Positions 20,984 through 30,593 of a stretch of 64,000 bases of DNA are shown in pieces. The DNA comes from Citrobacter sp. On2M. GTDB taxonomy: Bacteria; Pseudomonadota; Gammaproteobacteria; Enterobacterales; Enterobacteriaceae. The stretch spans positions 930,001-994,000 of the forward strand of contig NZ_WPCV01000002.1 in the NCBI RefSeq assembly GCF_018035235.1, in the 5' to 3' direction. The position numbers and the translations under genes were made by a program. Position 1 is the first letter of the stretch. The number at the start of each line of letters is the position of its first letter. The notes under the pieces are model-generated. The model saw only the letters and a list, made by a program, of their open reading frames with translations, was not told the origin of the DNA and searched no databases.

Positions 20984-21322
20984 GGAAGTACCTATTTATG
21001 ATACGTGGCTAAAAAAACGTCAGGGAGTCATAGAGCGTAGCGCATGATGACACCGACGTTTATGATTAACATCATGCGCCATAGTCTTTTTGGGCACGAT
21101 GGAATAAATACCTTTGAGTCTATGTCATTTTGCGTATTTTTCAGCCAATGGCATACTATGTGTCAATTTGACGACTCAATGATTTTGGACTAATGGCCTT
21201 ACAGGCCGGCACAGGATACCTGAATGTGGGTATCAAAGACAAAATGTTTTGAACGATGTCCATTGCAGTTGTTGTTTTGCACAAATTTTTTAATTTTTAT
21301 ATGTGAAGTTGAGGTAACCGCC
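20984..21322. other. Divergent ackA/yfbV regulatory region
   Basis: This 339-bp stretch has no convincing gene. It must hold the promoters of ackA (left) and yfbV (right). It contains an AT-rich core around 21100-21180 and a short inverted repeat GGCCTTACAGGCC near 21194. I could not assign -10/-35 elements with confidence. Confidence 0.5.
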
Positions 21323-21778
21323 ATGTCGACACCGGATAATCGTTCCGTCAATTTTTTTAGCTTGTTTCGCCGGGGGCAGCACTACGCAAAGACGTGGCCA
21401 ATGGAAAAGCGCCTCGCGCCCGTGTTTGTAGAGAACCGCGTGATCCGTATGACGCGTTACGCAATCCGTTTTATGCCGCCTATCGCCGTCTTCACCTTAT
21501 GCTGGCAAATTGCGCTAGGGGGGCAGTTGGGACCGGCCGTTGCGACCGCGCTGTTTGCGCTTAGCCTGCCGATGCAGGGCATGTGGTGGCTGGGTAAACG
21601 TTCCGTGACGCCGCTGCCGCCTTCAATACTCAACTGGTTCTACGAAGTTCGGGGTAAATTGCAGGAAGCCGGGCAGGCGCTCTCTCCGGTCGAAGGAAAG
21701 CCTGATTATCAGGCGCTGGCTGACACGCTTAAGCGCGCCTTCAAACAACTGGATAAAACTTTCCTCGATGATTTGTAA
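21323..21778 (+). CDS. yfbV: UPF0208 membrane protein YfbV
   Basis: The 151-aa protein has two adjacent hydrophobic segments (about residues 45-90: [14 protein letters not shown] and the [20 protein letters not shown] region) and a soluble C-terminal helix region. In E. coli, YfbV has been linked to confinement of the Ter macrodomain. The start at 21323 follows GAGG and gives the family length; the upstream 33 in-frame codons are not supported. It is divergent from ackA and followed by a strong terminator. Confidence 0.95.
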   Translation: MSTPDNRSVNFFSLFRRGQHYAKTWPMEKRLAPVFVENRVIRMTRYAIRFMPPIAVFTLCWQIALGGQLGPAVATALFALSLPMQGMWWLGKRSVTPLPPSILNWFYEVRGKLQEAGQALSPVEGKPDYQALADTLKRAFKQLDKTFLDDL

Positions 21779-21801
21779 TTGACCCCTGATTACGCATATA
21801 A

Positions 21802-22356
<555 letters not shown>

Positions 22357-22366
22357 GGGGGCGAGC

Positions 22367-23026
22367 GTGCAGTGCAAAGGTTTTCTGTTTGATCTGGATG
22401 GAACGCTGGTCGATTCCTTACCCGCAGTAGAACGCGCGTGGTGCAATTGGGCCGATCGTTTTGGCCTCGATCATGCTGAAGTGCTCGGTTTTATTCATGG
22501 CAAGCAGGCCATTACCTCTCTGCGACACTTTATGGTGGGCAAATCTGAGGCAGAGATCGCTGCGGAGTTCACCCGCCTGGAGCAGATCGAAGCGACAGAA
22601 ACCGCTGGGATCACCGCGCTGCCGGGGGCGGTTGAGTTGCTCAATCACCTCAATAAAGCGGGTATTCCATGGGCGATTGTGACCTCCGGTTCTATGCCAG
22701 TCGCACGAGCGCGCCATCGTGTCGCGGGGCTTCCTGCGCCTGAAGTGTTTGTCACCGCCGAACGGGTAAAAAGAGGGAAACCAGAGCCAGACGCTTATCT
22801 GTTAGGCGCACAGCTTCTGGGGCTTGCGCCGCACGAGTGCGCGGTAGTGGAAGATGCGCCCGCCGGGGTGCTTTCAGGACTGACGGCTGGGTGTCATGTG
22901 ATCGCGGTCAATGCGCCTGCGGACACGCCGCGTCTGGATGAGGTCGATTTTTCTCTGACCAGTCTGGAACATATTTCTGTGACCAAACAACCTAACGGAA
23001 ATGTGGTCGTTGTAAGAAATACCTGA
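22367..23026 (+). CDS. hxpA: Sugar phosphatase HxpA (YfbT), HAD family
   Basis: The 219-aa protein is a beta-phosphoglucomutase-like haloacid dehalogenase phosphatase. Motif I is FLFDLDGTLVDSL, motif II is VTSGS, and the Lys motif III is KRGKPEPDAYL with the acidic VVEDAPAGVLSG. I choose the GTG at 22367 behind GAGGGGGCGA, giving VQCKGFLFDLDG as in relatives; an ATG at 22349 in the same frame overlaps yfbU and is less likely. In E. coli it dephosphorylates hexose and pentitol phosphates in vitro. Confidence 0.94.
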   Translation: MQCKGFLFDLDGTLVDSLPAVERAWCNWADRFGLDHAEVLGFIHGKQAITSLRHFMVGKSEAEIAAEFTRLEQIEATETAGITALPGAVELLNHLNKAGIPWAIVTSGSMPVARARHRVAGLPAPEVFVTAERVKRGKPEPDAYLLGAQLLGLAPHECAVVEDAPAGVLSGLTAGCHVIAVNAPADTPRLDEVDFSLTSLEHISVTKQPNGNVVVVRNT

Positions 23027-23035
23027 TCATGATTT

Positions 23036-23060
23036 AGCCCCAGATTGTTGGGGCTTTTTT
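23036..23060 (+). terminator. Intrinsic terminator after hxpA
   Basis: AGCCCCA and TGGGGCT form a stem with a 6-base loop followed by six T residues. Confidence 0.88.
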
Positions 23061-23103
23061 ATGGCAGAATCGACTCATCCCTCTCATTTAACAAGGATAT
23101 GTT

Positions 23104-24936
23104 GTGAACGGTGAATTGATATGGGTTCTCTCATTGCTGGCGATTGCCGTCGTTTTGTTTGCAACTGGCAGAGTGCGTATGGACGCGATCGCTTTGCTGG
23201 TCATTATTGCCTTTGTTCTGAGTGGAACATTGAGCATCACAGAAGCTTTTTCCGGATTCAGCGATCCTAACGTTATTTTGATAGCGGCTTTATTCATTAT
23301 CGGCGACGGCCTGGTGCGTACCGGGGTGGCGACGGTAATGGGAGCCTGGCTGGTGAAGGTGGCCGGCAGCAGCGAAGTCAAAATGCTGGTGTTGTTGATG
23401 ATTACCGTTGCCGGGCTTGGAGCATTTATGAGCTCCACCGGCGTAGTCGCCATCTTTATTCCGGTGGTGTTAAGCGTTTCCATGCGCATGGAAATTTCCC
23501 CTTCACGCCTGATGATGCCGCTGAGCTTTGCCGGATTAATAAGCGGCATGATGACGCTGGTGGCGACGCCGCCCAACCTGGTCGTAAACAGTGAACTGTT
23601 ACGTGAAGGACTCAACGGTTTCAGTTTTTTTAGCGTTACCCCACTGGGGCTGGTTGTTCTGGTTCTCGGCATAATTTATATGCTGCTGATGCGCTTTATG
23701 CTCAAGGGGGAAGATTCCGGGCCGTCGGGAGACGGCTGGAAGCGTCGGACGTTTCGCGATCTGATTAAAGAATATCGCCTGACCGGGCGCGCGCGTCGCC
23801 TGGCGATTCGCCCAGGTTCTCCGATGATCGGCCAGCGTCTGGACGACCTGAAGCTGCGTGAGCGCTACGGGGCAAACGTGATTGGCGTTGAACGCTGGCG
23901 GCGTTTTCGTCGTGTGATCGTTGACGTAAACGGGGTTTCTGAGTTTCGCGCCCGTGACGTATTGCTGATTGATATGTCTGCGGCCGATGTCGACTTGCGT
24001 GAATTTTGCAGTGAACAGTTTTTGGAGCCGATGGTGCTGCGCGGTGAATACTTCTCCGAGCAGGCGCTTGATGTGGGAATGGCAGAAATTTCGCTGATCC
24101 CTGAATCGGAATTGATTGGCAAAACGGTACGAGAAATTGCTTTTCGTACACGTTACGGCCTGAATGTCGTTGGGCTGAAACGTGATGGTGCTGCATTGGC
24201 CGGCGCGGTGGTGGATGAGCCGCTGCTAATGGGCGACATCATATTAGTGGTGGGCAACTGGAAACTCATTACTCTTCTGGGCCAAAAAGGGCGCGATTTT
24301 GTGGTGCTGAATATGCCCGCGGAAGTCAGTGAAGCTTCTCCGGCGCACAGCCAGGCGCCGCATGCGATTTTCTGCCTGGTGCTGATGGTCGCTCTGATGC
24401 TCACTGATGAAATTCCCAATACGGTTGCTGCGATCATTGCTTGTCTGCTGATGGGGAAATTTCGCTGTATCGATGCCGAAAGTGCCTACAAGGCGATTCA
24501 CTGGCCAAGTATTATTTTGATCGTCGGGATGATGCCTTTCGCGCTGGCTTTACAAAAAACCGGCGGCGTCGATTTGGTAGTGAAAGGCCTGATGGATGTC
24601 GGCGGTGGATATGGCCCATACATGATGCTGGGCTGCCTGTTCGTGCTGTGTGCAACCATCGGGTTATTTATCTCCAATACCGCGACCGCGGTGTTGATGG
24701 CGCCGATTGCGTTAGCGGCGGCGAAGTCGATGGGGGTTTCACCATATCCTTTCGCGATGGCGATTGCGATGGCAGCTTCCGCAGCCTTTATGACGCCGGT
24801 GTCTTCGCCGGTTAACACGCTCGTGCTGGGACCGGGCAACTACAGCTTTAGCGACTTCGTGAAGATCGGCGTACCGTTTACCATCATTGTAATGGCGGTG
24901 TGTGTGGTGATGATCCCGATGCTGTTTCCGTTTTAA
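23104..24936 (+). CDS. yfbS: SLC13/DASS-type transporter YfbS with TrkA_C domains
   Basis: The 610-aa inner-membrane protein has two blocks of membrane helices (about residues 1-200 and 420-610) of the divalent anion:sodium symporter type. Between them are two RCK/TrkA_C-like cytoplasmic domains ([20 protein letters not shown] and [20 protein letters not shown] begin each). Symmetry motifs [16 protein letters not shown] and [18 protein letters not shown] mark the two substrate sites. The start is GTG at 23104. The TrkA_C pair suggests ligand-gated activity. The substrate is unknown. Confidence 0.94.
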   Translation: MNGELIWVLSLLAIAVVLFATGRVRMDAIALLVIIAFVLSGTLSITEAFSGFSDPNVILIAALFIIGDGLVRTGVATVMGAWLVKVAGSSEVKMLVLLMITVAGLGAFMSSTGVVAIFIPVVLSVSMRMEISPSRLMMPLSFAGLISGMMTLVATPPNLVVNSELLREGLNGFSFFSVTPLGLVVLVLGIIYMLLMRFMLKGEDSGPSGDGWKRRTFRDLIKEYRLTGRARRLAIRPGSPMIGQRLDDLKLRERYGANVIGVERWRRFRRVIVDVNGVSEFRARDVLLIDMSAADVDLREFCSEQFLEPMVLRGEYFSEQALDVGMAEISLIPESELIGKTVREIAFRTRYGLNVVGLKRDGAALAGAVVDEPLLMGDIILVVGNWKLITLLGQKGRDFVVLNMPAEVSEASPAHSQAPHAIFCLVLMVALMLTDEIPNTVAAIIACLLMGKFRCIDAESAYKAIHWPSIILIVGMMPFALALQKTGGVDLVVKGLMDVGGGYGPYMMLGCLFVLCATIGLFISNTATAVLMAPIALAAAKSMGVSPYPFAMAIAMAASAAFMTPVSSPVNTLVLGPGNYSFSDFVKIGVPFTIIVMAVCVVMIPMLFPF

Positions 24937-24945
24937 TGCTTCCCC

Positions 24946-24985
24946 GGCGACGTTGCCTGTGTAGGCCAGATAAGGCAACGTCGCC
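24946..24985. repeat. Perfect inverted repeat between yfbS and yfbR
   Basis: GGCGACGTTGCC and GGCAACGTCGCC form a perfect 12-bp stem over a 16-base loop containing the REP core GTAGGCCAGATAA. It looks like a REP/BIME variant between convergent genes. Confidence 0.8.
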
Positions 24986-24991
24986 GCAAAC

Positions 24992-25591
24992 TTACAATGG
25001 TGAATCCTGGCTGATTTCATCTAATGAAAGGTGAAAACTCGGGACAAATACATCCATAAAGTAGTCCATCTCCTCACTGCGTCGCGACTCCAGCGTTTTT
25101 TCCAGCCGTGTTTTGGCCAGCAGAAATTCGTTGTTACCGGCGGAGAGTTCTTCCAGACACTTCAGGTATGCGCACAGGGCGTCAGCCTGCTTGACGATCG
25201 ATTTTTCATCTTCGCTGTATGCGTGTTCGTCAATTAACGGGGCAAAAATATCGCGCAGCTCATCGGGAACCATATCGACCAGCTTTTGCTGGGCAATTTT
25301 CTCTATCGCTTTATATTCCTGAGCAATTTGCGAGTTGAAATATTTCACCGGGGTAGGGAGATCGCCGGTCAGCACCTCTGATGCATCGTGATACATCGCT
25401 AGCAGGGCAATACGCTCAGCATTAACCTGACCACCAAATTTGCGGTTTTTGATCGCGGCCAGCGCATGAGCAACCATGGCAACTTGCAGGCTGTGTTCAG
25501 ACACGTTTTCGGTGCGCACATTGCGCATTAGCGGCCAGCGGTTAATGAGCTTCAGACGGGAGAGGTGGGCAAAAAAATGGCTCTGCTTCAT
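24992..25591 (-). CDS. yfbR: 5'-deoxynucleotidase YfbR (HD domain)
   Basis: YfbR removes phosphate from 5'-deoxyribonucleoside monophosphates, contributing to pyrimidine deoxynucleotide balance. The 199-aa protein has the HD metal-binding residues: [17 protein letters not shown] (about residues 25-41) and [21 protein letters not shown] (about 64-84), then [15 protein letters not shown]. It follows alaA on the same strand, with a long hairpin in the 84-bp gap, and ends against the inverted repeat that separates it from yfbS. Confidence 0.95.
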   Translation of the reverse strand: MKQSHFFAHLSRLKLINRWPLMRNVRTENVSEHSLQVAMVAHALAAIKNRKFGGQVNAERIALLAMYHDASEVLTGDLPTPVKYFNSQIAQEYKAIEKIAQQKLVDMVPDELRDIFAPLIDEHAYSEDEKSIVKQADALCAYLKCLEELSAGNNEFLLAKTRLEKTLESRRSEEMDYFMDVFVPSFHLSLDEISQDSPL

Positions 25592-25631
25592 AACGACCCT
25601 TACTCAGTGACTTCAGTAAAGGTATTTTGCG

Positions 25632-25672
25632 CAGAGAGTGCTACCGGATGCAAATCTCGGTAGCACTCTCTG
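25632..25672. other. Long perfect hairpin between alaA and yfbR
   Basis: CAGAGAGTGCTACCG and CGGTAGCACTCTCTG form a perfect 15-bp stem with an 11-base loop, 3 bp after the alaA stop. No T tract follows on the minus strand, so it is more likely an mRNA-stabilising or attenuating structure than a simple terminator. Confidence 0.75.
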
Positions 25673-25675
25673 TTA

Positions 25676-26893
25676 TTACAGCTGGTGATATCCTGACAAG
25701 AAACGCTCAAATTTACTCAGCGACATCTCAATATCGTCAATACGCGGCAGTGTGACGATACGGAAATGATCCGGCCACGGCCAGTTGAACGCCGTCCCCT
25801 GAACCAGCAGTACTTTTTCCTGCAACAGGAAGTCCAGCACCATCTTCTGGTCGTCATGAATATTGAAGCGCTTAGCGTCGATTTTCGGGAACATATACAG
25901 CGCACCGCGCGGTTTCACACAGGAGACGCCGGGAATGTCATTGAGCAGTTCCCAGGCACGGTTGCGTTGTTCATACAGACGACCGCCAGGCATAATAAAT
26001 TCGCTGATGCTCTGGTATCCTCCCAGCGCGGTCTGAATGGCATGTTGCGCAGGGACGTTGGCACACAGACGCATTGAAGCCAGCATTTCAAGGCCTTCGA
26101 TATAGCCTTTGGCATGTTTCTTCGGTCCGTTAAGCACCATCCAGCCCTGACGGAACCCCGCAACGCGGTAGGTTTTTGACAGACCGTTGAAGGTGATGGT
26201 CAGCAGGTCCGGAGCCATAGCGGCGATGGAGTGATGTTCTGCGTCGTCGTAGAGAATTTTGTCGTAAATCTCATCTGCAAAGATGATGAGGTTGTTCTGG
26301 CGAGCAATCTCAACAATCTCCATCAGCAGCTCTTTAGAATAAACAGCACCGGTTGGGTTGTTTGGGTTGATTATGACGATCCCACGTGTACGCGGCGTAA
26401 TTTTGGCGCGGATATCATCCAGATCCGGGAACCAATCTGACGATTCGTCACACAGATAGTGTACGGCATTACCGCCGGAGAGCGATACCGCCGCCGTCCA
26501 CAGCGGATAATCAGGAGCAGGAACCAGCATTTCGTCCCCACTGTTCAACAGAGCCTGCATGGCCTGCACAATCAATTCAGAAACGCCGTTACCGATATAA
26601 ATATCTTCCACGGTGACATCACGCATCCCACGAGCCTGGTAATGCTGCATGATCGCTTTGCGGGCAGAATAAAGGCCTTTTGAATCGCAATACCCTTGCG
26701 CTGTTGGCAAATTGCGGATCACATCCACCAGAATTTCATCTGGCGCTTCAAACCCGAATGGTGCGGGGTTGCCGATGTTCAGTTTCAGAACTTTATTACC
26801 TTCTTCTTCCAGACGCTTTGCTTCCTTCAGAACCGGGCCGCGAATGTCATAACAGACGTTTTCTAATTTGCTGGATTTTTCAATGGGGGACAT
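25676..26893 (-). CDS. alaA: Glutamate-pyruvate aminotransferase AlaA
   Basis: AlaA transfers the amino group of glutamate to pyruvate and is a main source of alanine. The 405-aa fold-I PLP enzyme shows NPNNPTGAVYSKE, DEIYDKILYDDAEH and the PLP lysine in GLSKTYRVAGFRQGW (about residue 240), with the final carboxylate-binding arginine in DHFRIVTLPR. I start at 26893 (MSPIEKSSKLEN), the family start; 24 upstream in-frame codons are unlikely to be translated. It is divergent from lrhA across a very long gap. Confidence 0.97.
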   Translation of the reverse strand: MSPIEKSSKLENVCYDIRGPVLKEAKRLEEEGNKVLKLNIGNPAPFGFEAPDEILVDVIRNLPTAQGYCDSKGLYSARKAIMQHYQARGMRDVTVEDIYIGNGVSELIVQAMQALLNSGDEMLVPAPDYPLWTAAVSLSGGNAVHYLCDESSDWFPDLDDIRAKITPRTRGIVIINPNNPTGAVYSKELLMEIVEIARQNNLIIFADEIYDKILYDDAEHHSIAAMAPDLLTITFNGLSKTYRVAGFRQGWMVLNGPKKHAKGYIEGLEMLASMRLCANVPAQHAIQTALGGYQSISEFIMPGGRLYEQRNRAWELLNDIPGVSCVKPRGALYMFPKIDAKRFNIHDDQKMVLDFLLQEKVLLVQGTAFNWPWPDHFRIVTLPRIDDIEMSLSKFERFLSGYHQL

Positions 26894-27756
26894 GAACGTT
26901 GACCTTTTTAGCTGTGAATGCCACTCCCTGCCGTGGAAGTCAGCCAGCACAATGTACTCCCACACCGGTAAGTTTTGAAGGGTCTCCAGGAGAAGATTTT
27001 GAAAAGCATCGGGGGTGTAATTAACTTTTAACGACTAAATAATTAAGTTATTACGGAGTGATAATCTGTATTTTGTTGTTGTTATGGTTTTATGTTTTGC
27101 TTTGGTGGTGATGGTGTGGTCGTTTGTCTGGTCAAAAAAAGTTGATGCTGTAAAACAATAGGTAGTCGATATCTAAACTGTCTGACGTAATTCGAAAATA
27201 CTGAGGTTTTGTCTCAGAATTCTGTTATCGGTGTGATCCCGACGTGATGCGGTGTGAACTCATTGTTAAGCATAATTAATGAATTGAGAGGTTCTTAATT
27301 AATTATTATTTAATATTTAAACAGTATCAAATTGAATGGGATAATAATACGAAAACCGCTGTTCTGACATAGCACCAATTTGCCCGGAATTATTCGCGAT
27401 AACACTTATAAATATAGTGGTTTTAGGTTAAGATAACTCCCATCAAATGGTGTGTAGTAAGATTTTTAAGATAATTCAAATGTTTGTTGGTTGTTTCTAA
27501 CATACTGAAAAATTTGTTTTTAATGTGTAAATTATTGTTCGTTAACCATTTTTTATATTTACAAAATTTACATGTTTCCCATTAGCCTGAATCATCCGGC
27601 AGCTAAAAATACGATTCTTTCTCGTTGCTATATTCCGAATGAATATCACGGGTATTAAAATAGCTCAGAAAGAGCATTGTTTCGTTTGTTTAACCAAATA
27701 CATCCTTATTTTCACTTGGTTACACTAAGCGAAACCGCAAGGGAGGCACATTACAA
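26894..27756. other. Long AT-rich alaA/lrhA intergenic region
   Basis: About 860 bp without a credible gene. It is markedly AT-rich between about 27000 and 27700, with many A and T runs and the TTAATTAATTATTATTTAAT stretch near 27296-27316. The alaA promoter must lie at its left end. From memory, lrhA in E. coli also has a very long leader and autoregulates. I see no strong inverted LysR-type site that I could assign with confidence. Confidence 0.6.
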
Positions 27757-27825
27757 ATGGAGTTGTTTGATTCTAAATGCACAGCATTAACCCGGTATGA
27801 CCCGCGAGTAAGTGAAAAACTATGA
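27757..27825 (+). CDS. Possible 22-aa leader peptide overlapping lrhA start
   Basis: ATG at 27757 is preceded by GGGAGG at 27741-27746 (10-base spacing) and opens 22 codons: [20 protein letters not shown] then KL. Its TGA overlaps the lrhA ATG as ATGA (27822-27825). The lrhA start itself has only a weak purine-rich upstream stretch, so lrhA may be translated by coupling to this frame. The peptide has no recognisable domain. This is inference from arrangement only; the spacing is a little long. Confidence 0.4.
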   Translation: MELFDSKCTALTRYDPRVSEKL

Positions 27826-28760
27826 TAAATGCAAATCGTCCGATCATTAACCTCGACCTCGATCTGCTGAGAACCTTTGTTGCTGTTGCCGATCTGAATA
27901 CCTTCGCGGCTGCGGCAGCTGCGGTATGTCGAACTCAGTCTGCGGTGAGTCAGCAAATGCAGCGTCTTGAACAGCTCGTGGGAAAAGAGTTGTTCGCGCG
28001 CCATGGACGCAACAAATTGCTGACTGAACATGGTATCCAGCTATTGGGTTACGCCAGAAAAATACTGCGTTTTAATGATGAGGCATGCTCATCATTAATG
28101 TTTAACAATCTTCAGGGAGTGTTAACTATCGGTGCTTCTGATGAATCCGCCGATACCATACTGCCTTTTCTGCTTAACCGTATAAGTTCGGTTTATCCGA
28201 AGCTTGCGCTTGATGTGAGAGTCAAACGTAACGCTTATATGGTGGATATGCTGAAGTCGCAGGAAGTGGACCTGGTGGTGACCACCAATCGTCCAGGAGA
28301 TTTTGAGTGCCTGAATCTACGCACCTCCCCGACGCACTGGTACTGCGCAGCTGAATATATCCTGCAAAAAGGTGAGCCGGTACCGTTGGTTTTGCTTGAC
28401 GATCCGAGCCCGTTTCGCGATATCGTGTTGGCAACATTGAATGCTGCGCAGATCCCGTGGCGTTTGGCTTATGTTGCTTCTACGTTGCCTGCAGTTCGTG
28501 CGGCGGTAAAAGCAGGGCTCGGTGTTACTGCGCGGCCTGTTGAAATGATGAGTCCGGATCTACGTGTACTGGGTGTAGCGGACGGATTACCGCCATTGCC
28601 TGACACTGAGTATCTGTTATGCAGCGACCCGAGCGTGCAAAATGAGTTAGCAGACGTTATTTTTAAATCGATGCAAACATATCAAAATCCTTGGCAATAC
28701 AATCAGTTTACCCCTGAAGGGGGAGATGACTCGATGATTGTTGAAGGCGACTTTGAGTAA
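27822..28760 (+). CDS. lrhA: LysR-type regulator LrhA (HexA/PecT family)
   Basis: LrhA represses flagellar master genes flhDC and type 1 fimbriae and affects RpoS in E. coli. The 312-aa protein has the LysR winged helix-turn-helix near residues 10-75 ([20 protein letters not shown] then [20 protein letters not shown]). A periplasmic-binding-like effector domain follows from about residue 100 ([19 protein letters not shown]). Relative to the E. coli protein it looks full length. It lies far from alaA behind a long AT-rich leader and is followed by a strong terminator before the nuo promoter region. Confidence 0.96.
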   Translation: MINANRPIINLDLDLLRTFVAVADLNTFAAAAAAVCRTQSAVSQQMQRLEQLVGKELFARHGRNKLLTEHGIQLLGYARKILRFNDEACSSLMFNNLQGVLTIGASDESADTILPFLLNRISSVYPKLALDVRVKRNAYMVDMLKSQEVDLVVTTNRPGDFECLNLRTSPTHWYCAAEYILQKGEPVPLVLLDDPSPFRDIVLATLNAAQIPWRLAYVASTLPAVRAAVKAGLGVTARPVEMMSPDLRVLGVADGLPPLPDTEYLLCSDPSVQNELADVIFKSMQTYQNPWQYNQFTPEGGDDSMIVEGDFE

Positions 28761-28799
28761 CGCGTCACAAAAAAACAGTTTAAAATGTAAGTGTGAAAA

Positions 28800-28840
28800 A
28801 GAGCCACTGATGATGAAAAAACATCCAGTGGCTCTTTTTA
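28800..28840 (+). terminator. Intrinsic terminator after lrhA
   Basis: AGAGCCACTG and CAGTGGCTCT form a perfect 10-bp stem over a 16-base loop, followed by TTTTA. Confidence 0.85.
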
Positions 28841-29386
28841 TATGCAAATATTGCCGATTTAGGTCATTTGCTATACTAAAACTTAACAAAATCAGCGAGT
28901 AAAGAAACAGTCTGATGGGAGGGTGAAAAATAAACAACCGCGTTACTAATTGTTTCCATGTTAAAAAACTAGAGAAATTGTTGCTGTTTTTTATGGTGAA
29001 TTAACAAAAGCGTGTCACAGATCAAGAAAATACTCCCATTTAGGGGGAGGCATCTGTGTGAATTCCTGTCAAAATAGACGGGTATCATTTTTTTACTTCA
29101 CTACGGACACGATTCAACAACATTAAAAATGACCGATGATACGATCTAAATGGGTCTAAAGAGCACTTTATGTTAATGAAGTTGGAGTAGTGTAAAATAA
29201 TGTGAGGAAACTTTTGTTAAAGTTGACAAAAGGTTATAGAAAGGAGTAAAAAACCCTATCAATTAGCTGTCTAAAATGATTTTTCACAGTGATTGTAAGG
29301 TTTTTTTTATTCCTCCCCATGAATCGATGTGGCGTTCATCTGCCGAAAAGAGCAGAGAATTTGGCGCTACTTTTGATGAGTAAGCA
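28841..29386. other. nuo promoter region
   Basis: About 545 bp with no credible gene, AT-rich, between the lrhA terminator and nuoA. It must carry the nuo promoters, which in E. coli respond to oxygen and nitrate regulators (ArcA, NarL, FNR, IHF, Fis). A TTGACA hexamer lies at 29223-29228 but lacks a good -10 at standard spacing. I did not assign the sites of individual regulators. Confidence 0.55.
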
Positions 29387-29830
29387 ATGAGTATGTCAAC
29401 ATCCACTGAAATCATCGCTCATCACTGGGCATTCGCTATCTTTCTTATTGTTGCCATTGGCCTGTGCTGCCTGATGCTCGTCGGCGGCTGGTTTTTAGGT
29501 GGTCGCGCGCGCGCGAGATCTAAAAACGTGCCGTTTGAATCAGGTATCGACTCGGTCGGCACCGCCCGCTTGCGCCTGTCTGCCAAGTTTTATCTGGTAG
29601 CCATGTTCTTCGTTATCTTCGACGTTGAAGCGCTGTATCTGTTCGCATGGTCAACTTCTATCCGTGAAAGCGGCTGGATTGGCTTTGTGGAAGCTGCAAT
29701 TTTTATTTTTGTGTTACTGGCAGGTCTGGTTTATCTGGTGCGTATTGGCGCGCTGGACTGGACGCCCGCGCGTTCACGCCGCGAGCGTATGAACCCGGAA
29801 ACGAACAGTATCGCTAATCGTCAACGCTAA
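29387..29830 (+). CDS. nuoA: NADH-quinone oxidoreductase subunit NuoA
   Basis: NuoA is a small membrane subunit of complex I at the junction of the peripheral and membrane arms. The 147-aa protein has three membrane helices (about residues 15-38, 68-88 and 98-120). The conserved acidic loop [21 protein letters not shown] lies between helices one and two, and [14 protein letters not shown] contains the conserved Asp and Glu of helix two. It opens the 13-gene nuo operon. The ATG at 29387 is followed by MSMSTST as in relatives. Confidence 0.97.
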   Translation: MSMSTSTEIIAHHWAFAIFLIVAIGLCCLMLVGGWFLGGRARARSKNVPFESGIDSVGTARLRLSAKFYLVAMFFVIFDVEALYLFAWSTSIRESGWIGFVEAAIFIFVLLAGLVYLVRIGALDWTPARSRRERMNPETNSIANRQR

Positions 29831-29845
29831 CCGCGAGGCATTAAG

Positions 29846-30508
29846 ATGGATTATACGCTCACCCGCATAGATCCTAACGGTGAGAACGACCGTTACCCCC
29901 TGCAAAAACAGGAGATCGTAACCGACCCCCTGGAGCAGGAAGTTAACAAAAACGTGTTCATGGGCAAGCTGCATGACATGGTTAACTGGGGCCGTAAAAA
30001 CTCAATTTGGCCATATAACTTTGGCCTTTCCTGCTGCTACGTTGAGATGGTGACCTCGTTTACCGCCGTGCACGATGTGGCCCGTTTTGGTGCTGAAGTT
30101 TTGCGTGCATCGCCGCGTCAGGCTGACCTGATGGTCGTAGCCGGAACCTGCTTTACCAAAATGGCGCCAGTAATTCAGCGTCTCTATGATCAGATGCTGG
30201 AACCTAAATGGGTTATTTCCATGGGCGCCTGCGCTAACTCTGGCGGTATGTACGACATCTATTCTGTGGTGCAGGGCGTTGATAAATTCATTCCAGTCGA
30301 TGTGTACATCCCGGGATGCCCGCCGCGCCCGGAAGCGTATATGCAGGCTCTGATGCTGTTGCAAGATTCCATTGGCAAAGAACGCCGCCCGCTCTCTTGG
30401 GTGGTTGGCGATCAGGGCGTTTATCGCGCCAATATGCAGTCAGAACGCGAGCGTAAACGCGGCGAACGTATTGCTGTAACGAATCTTCGTACACCAGACG
30501 AGATTTAA
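29846..30508 (+). CDS. nuoB: NADH-quinone oxidoreductase subunit NuoB
   Basis: NuoB carries cluster N2, the last 4Fe-4S centre before ubiquinone. The 220-aa protein has all four expected cysteines: the unusual adjacent pair in GLSCCYVEM (about residues 62-66), one in [11 protein letters not shown] and one in [11 protein letters not shown]. It follows nuoA by 15 bp and is separated from nuoC by an 85-bp gap that contains a large hairpin. Confidence 0.97.
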   Translation: MDYTLTRIDPNGENDRYPLQKQEIVTDPLEQEVNKNVFMGKLHDMVNWGRKNSIWPYNFGLSCCYVEMVTSFTAVHDVARFGAEVLRASPRQADLMVVAGTCFTKMAPVIQRLYDQMLEPKWVISMGACANSGGMYDIYSVVQGVDKFIPVDVYIPGCPPRPEAYMQALMLLQDSIGKERRPLSWVVGDQGVYRANMQSERERKRGERIAVTNLRTPDEI

Positions 30509-30517
30509 TTTGCGCCT

Positions 30518-30575
30518 GTCGGCAGCAGCACTTCCTTCGCTTACCACTACATAAATAGCGCGAAGCACTGCCGAC
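30518..30575 (+). other. Intercistronic hairpin between nuoB and nuoC
   Basis: GTCGGCAG (30518-30525) pairs with CTGCCGAC (30568-30575), and inside it CTTCGC pairs with GCGAAG. The folded RNA would lie just upstream of the nuoC ribosome site, so it may affect decay or relative translation of the two halves of the operon. Confidence 0.6.
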
Positions 30576-30593
30576 CACCACGGACCATTTGCA

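Noticed and set aside
21152-21170. TGGCATACTATGTGTCA upstream of yfbV as a sigma-54 promoter
   Set aside because: The GG is not followed by GC at the required 10-base spacing.
27521-27585. Short frame ATGTGTAAATTATTG in the lrhA leader region
   Set aside because: No ribosome site, AT-rich low-complexity sequence, and no link to a downstream gene.
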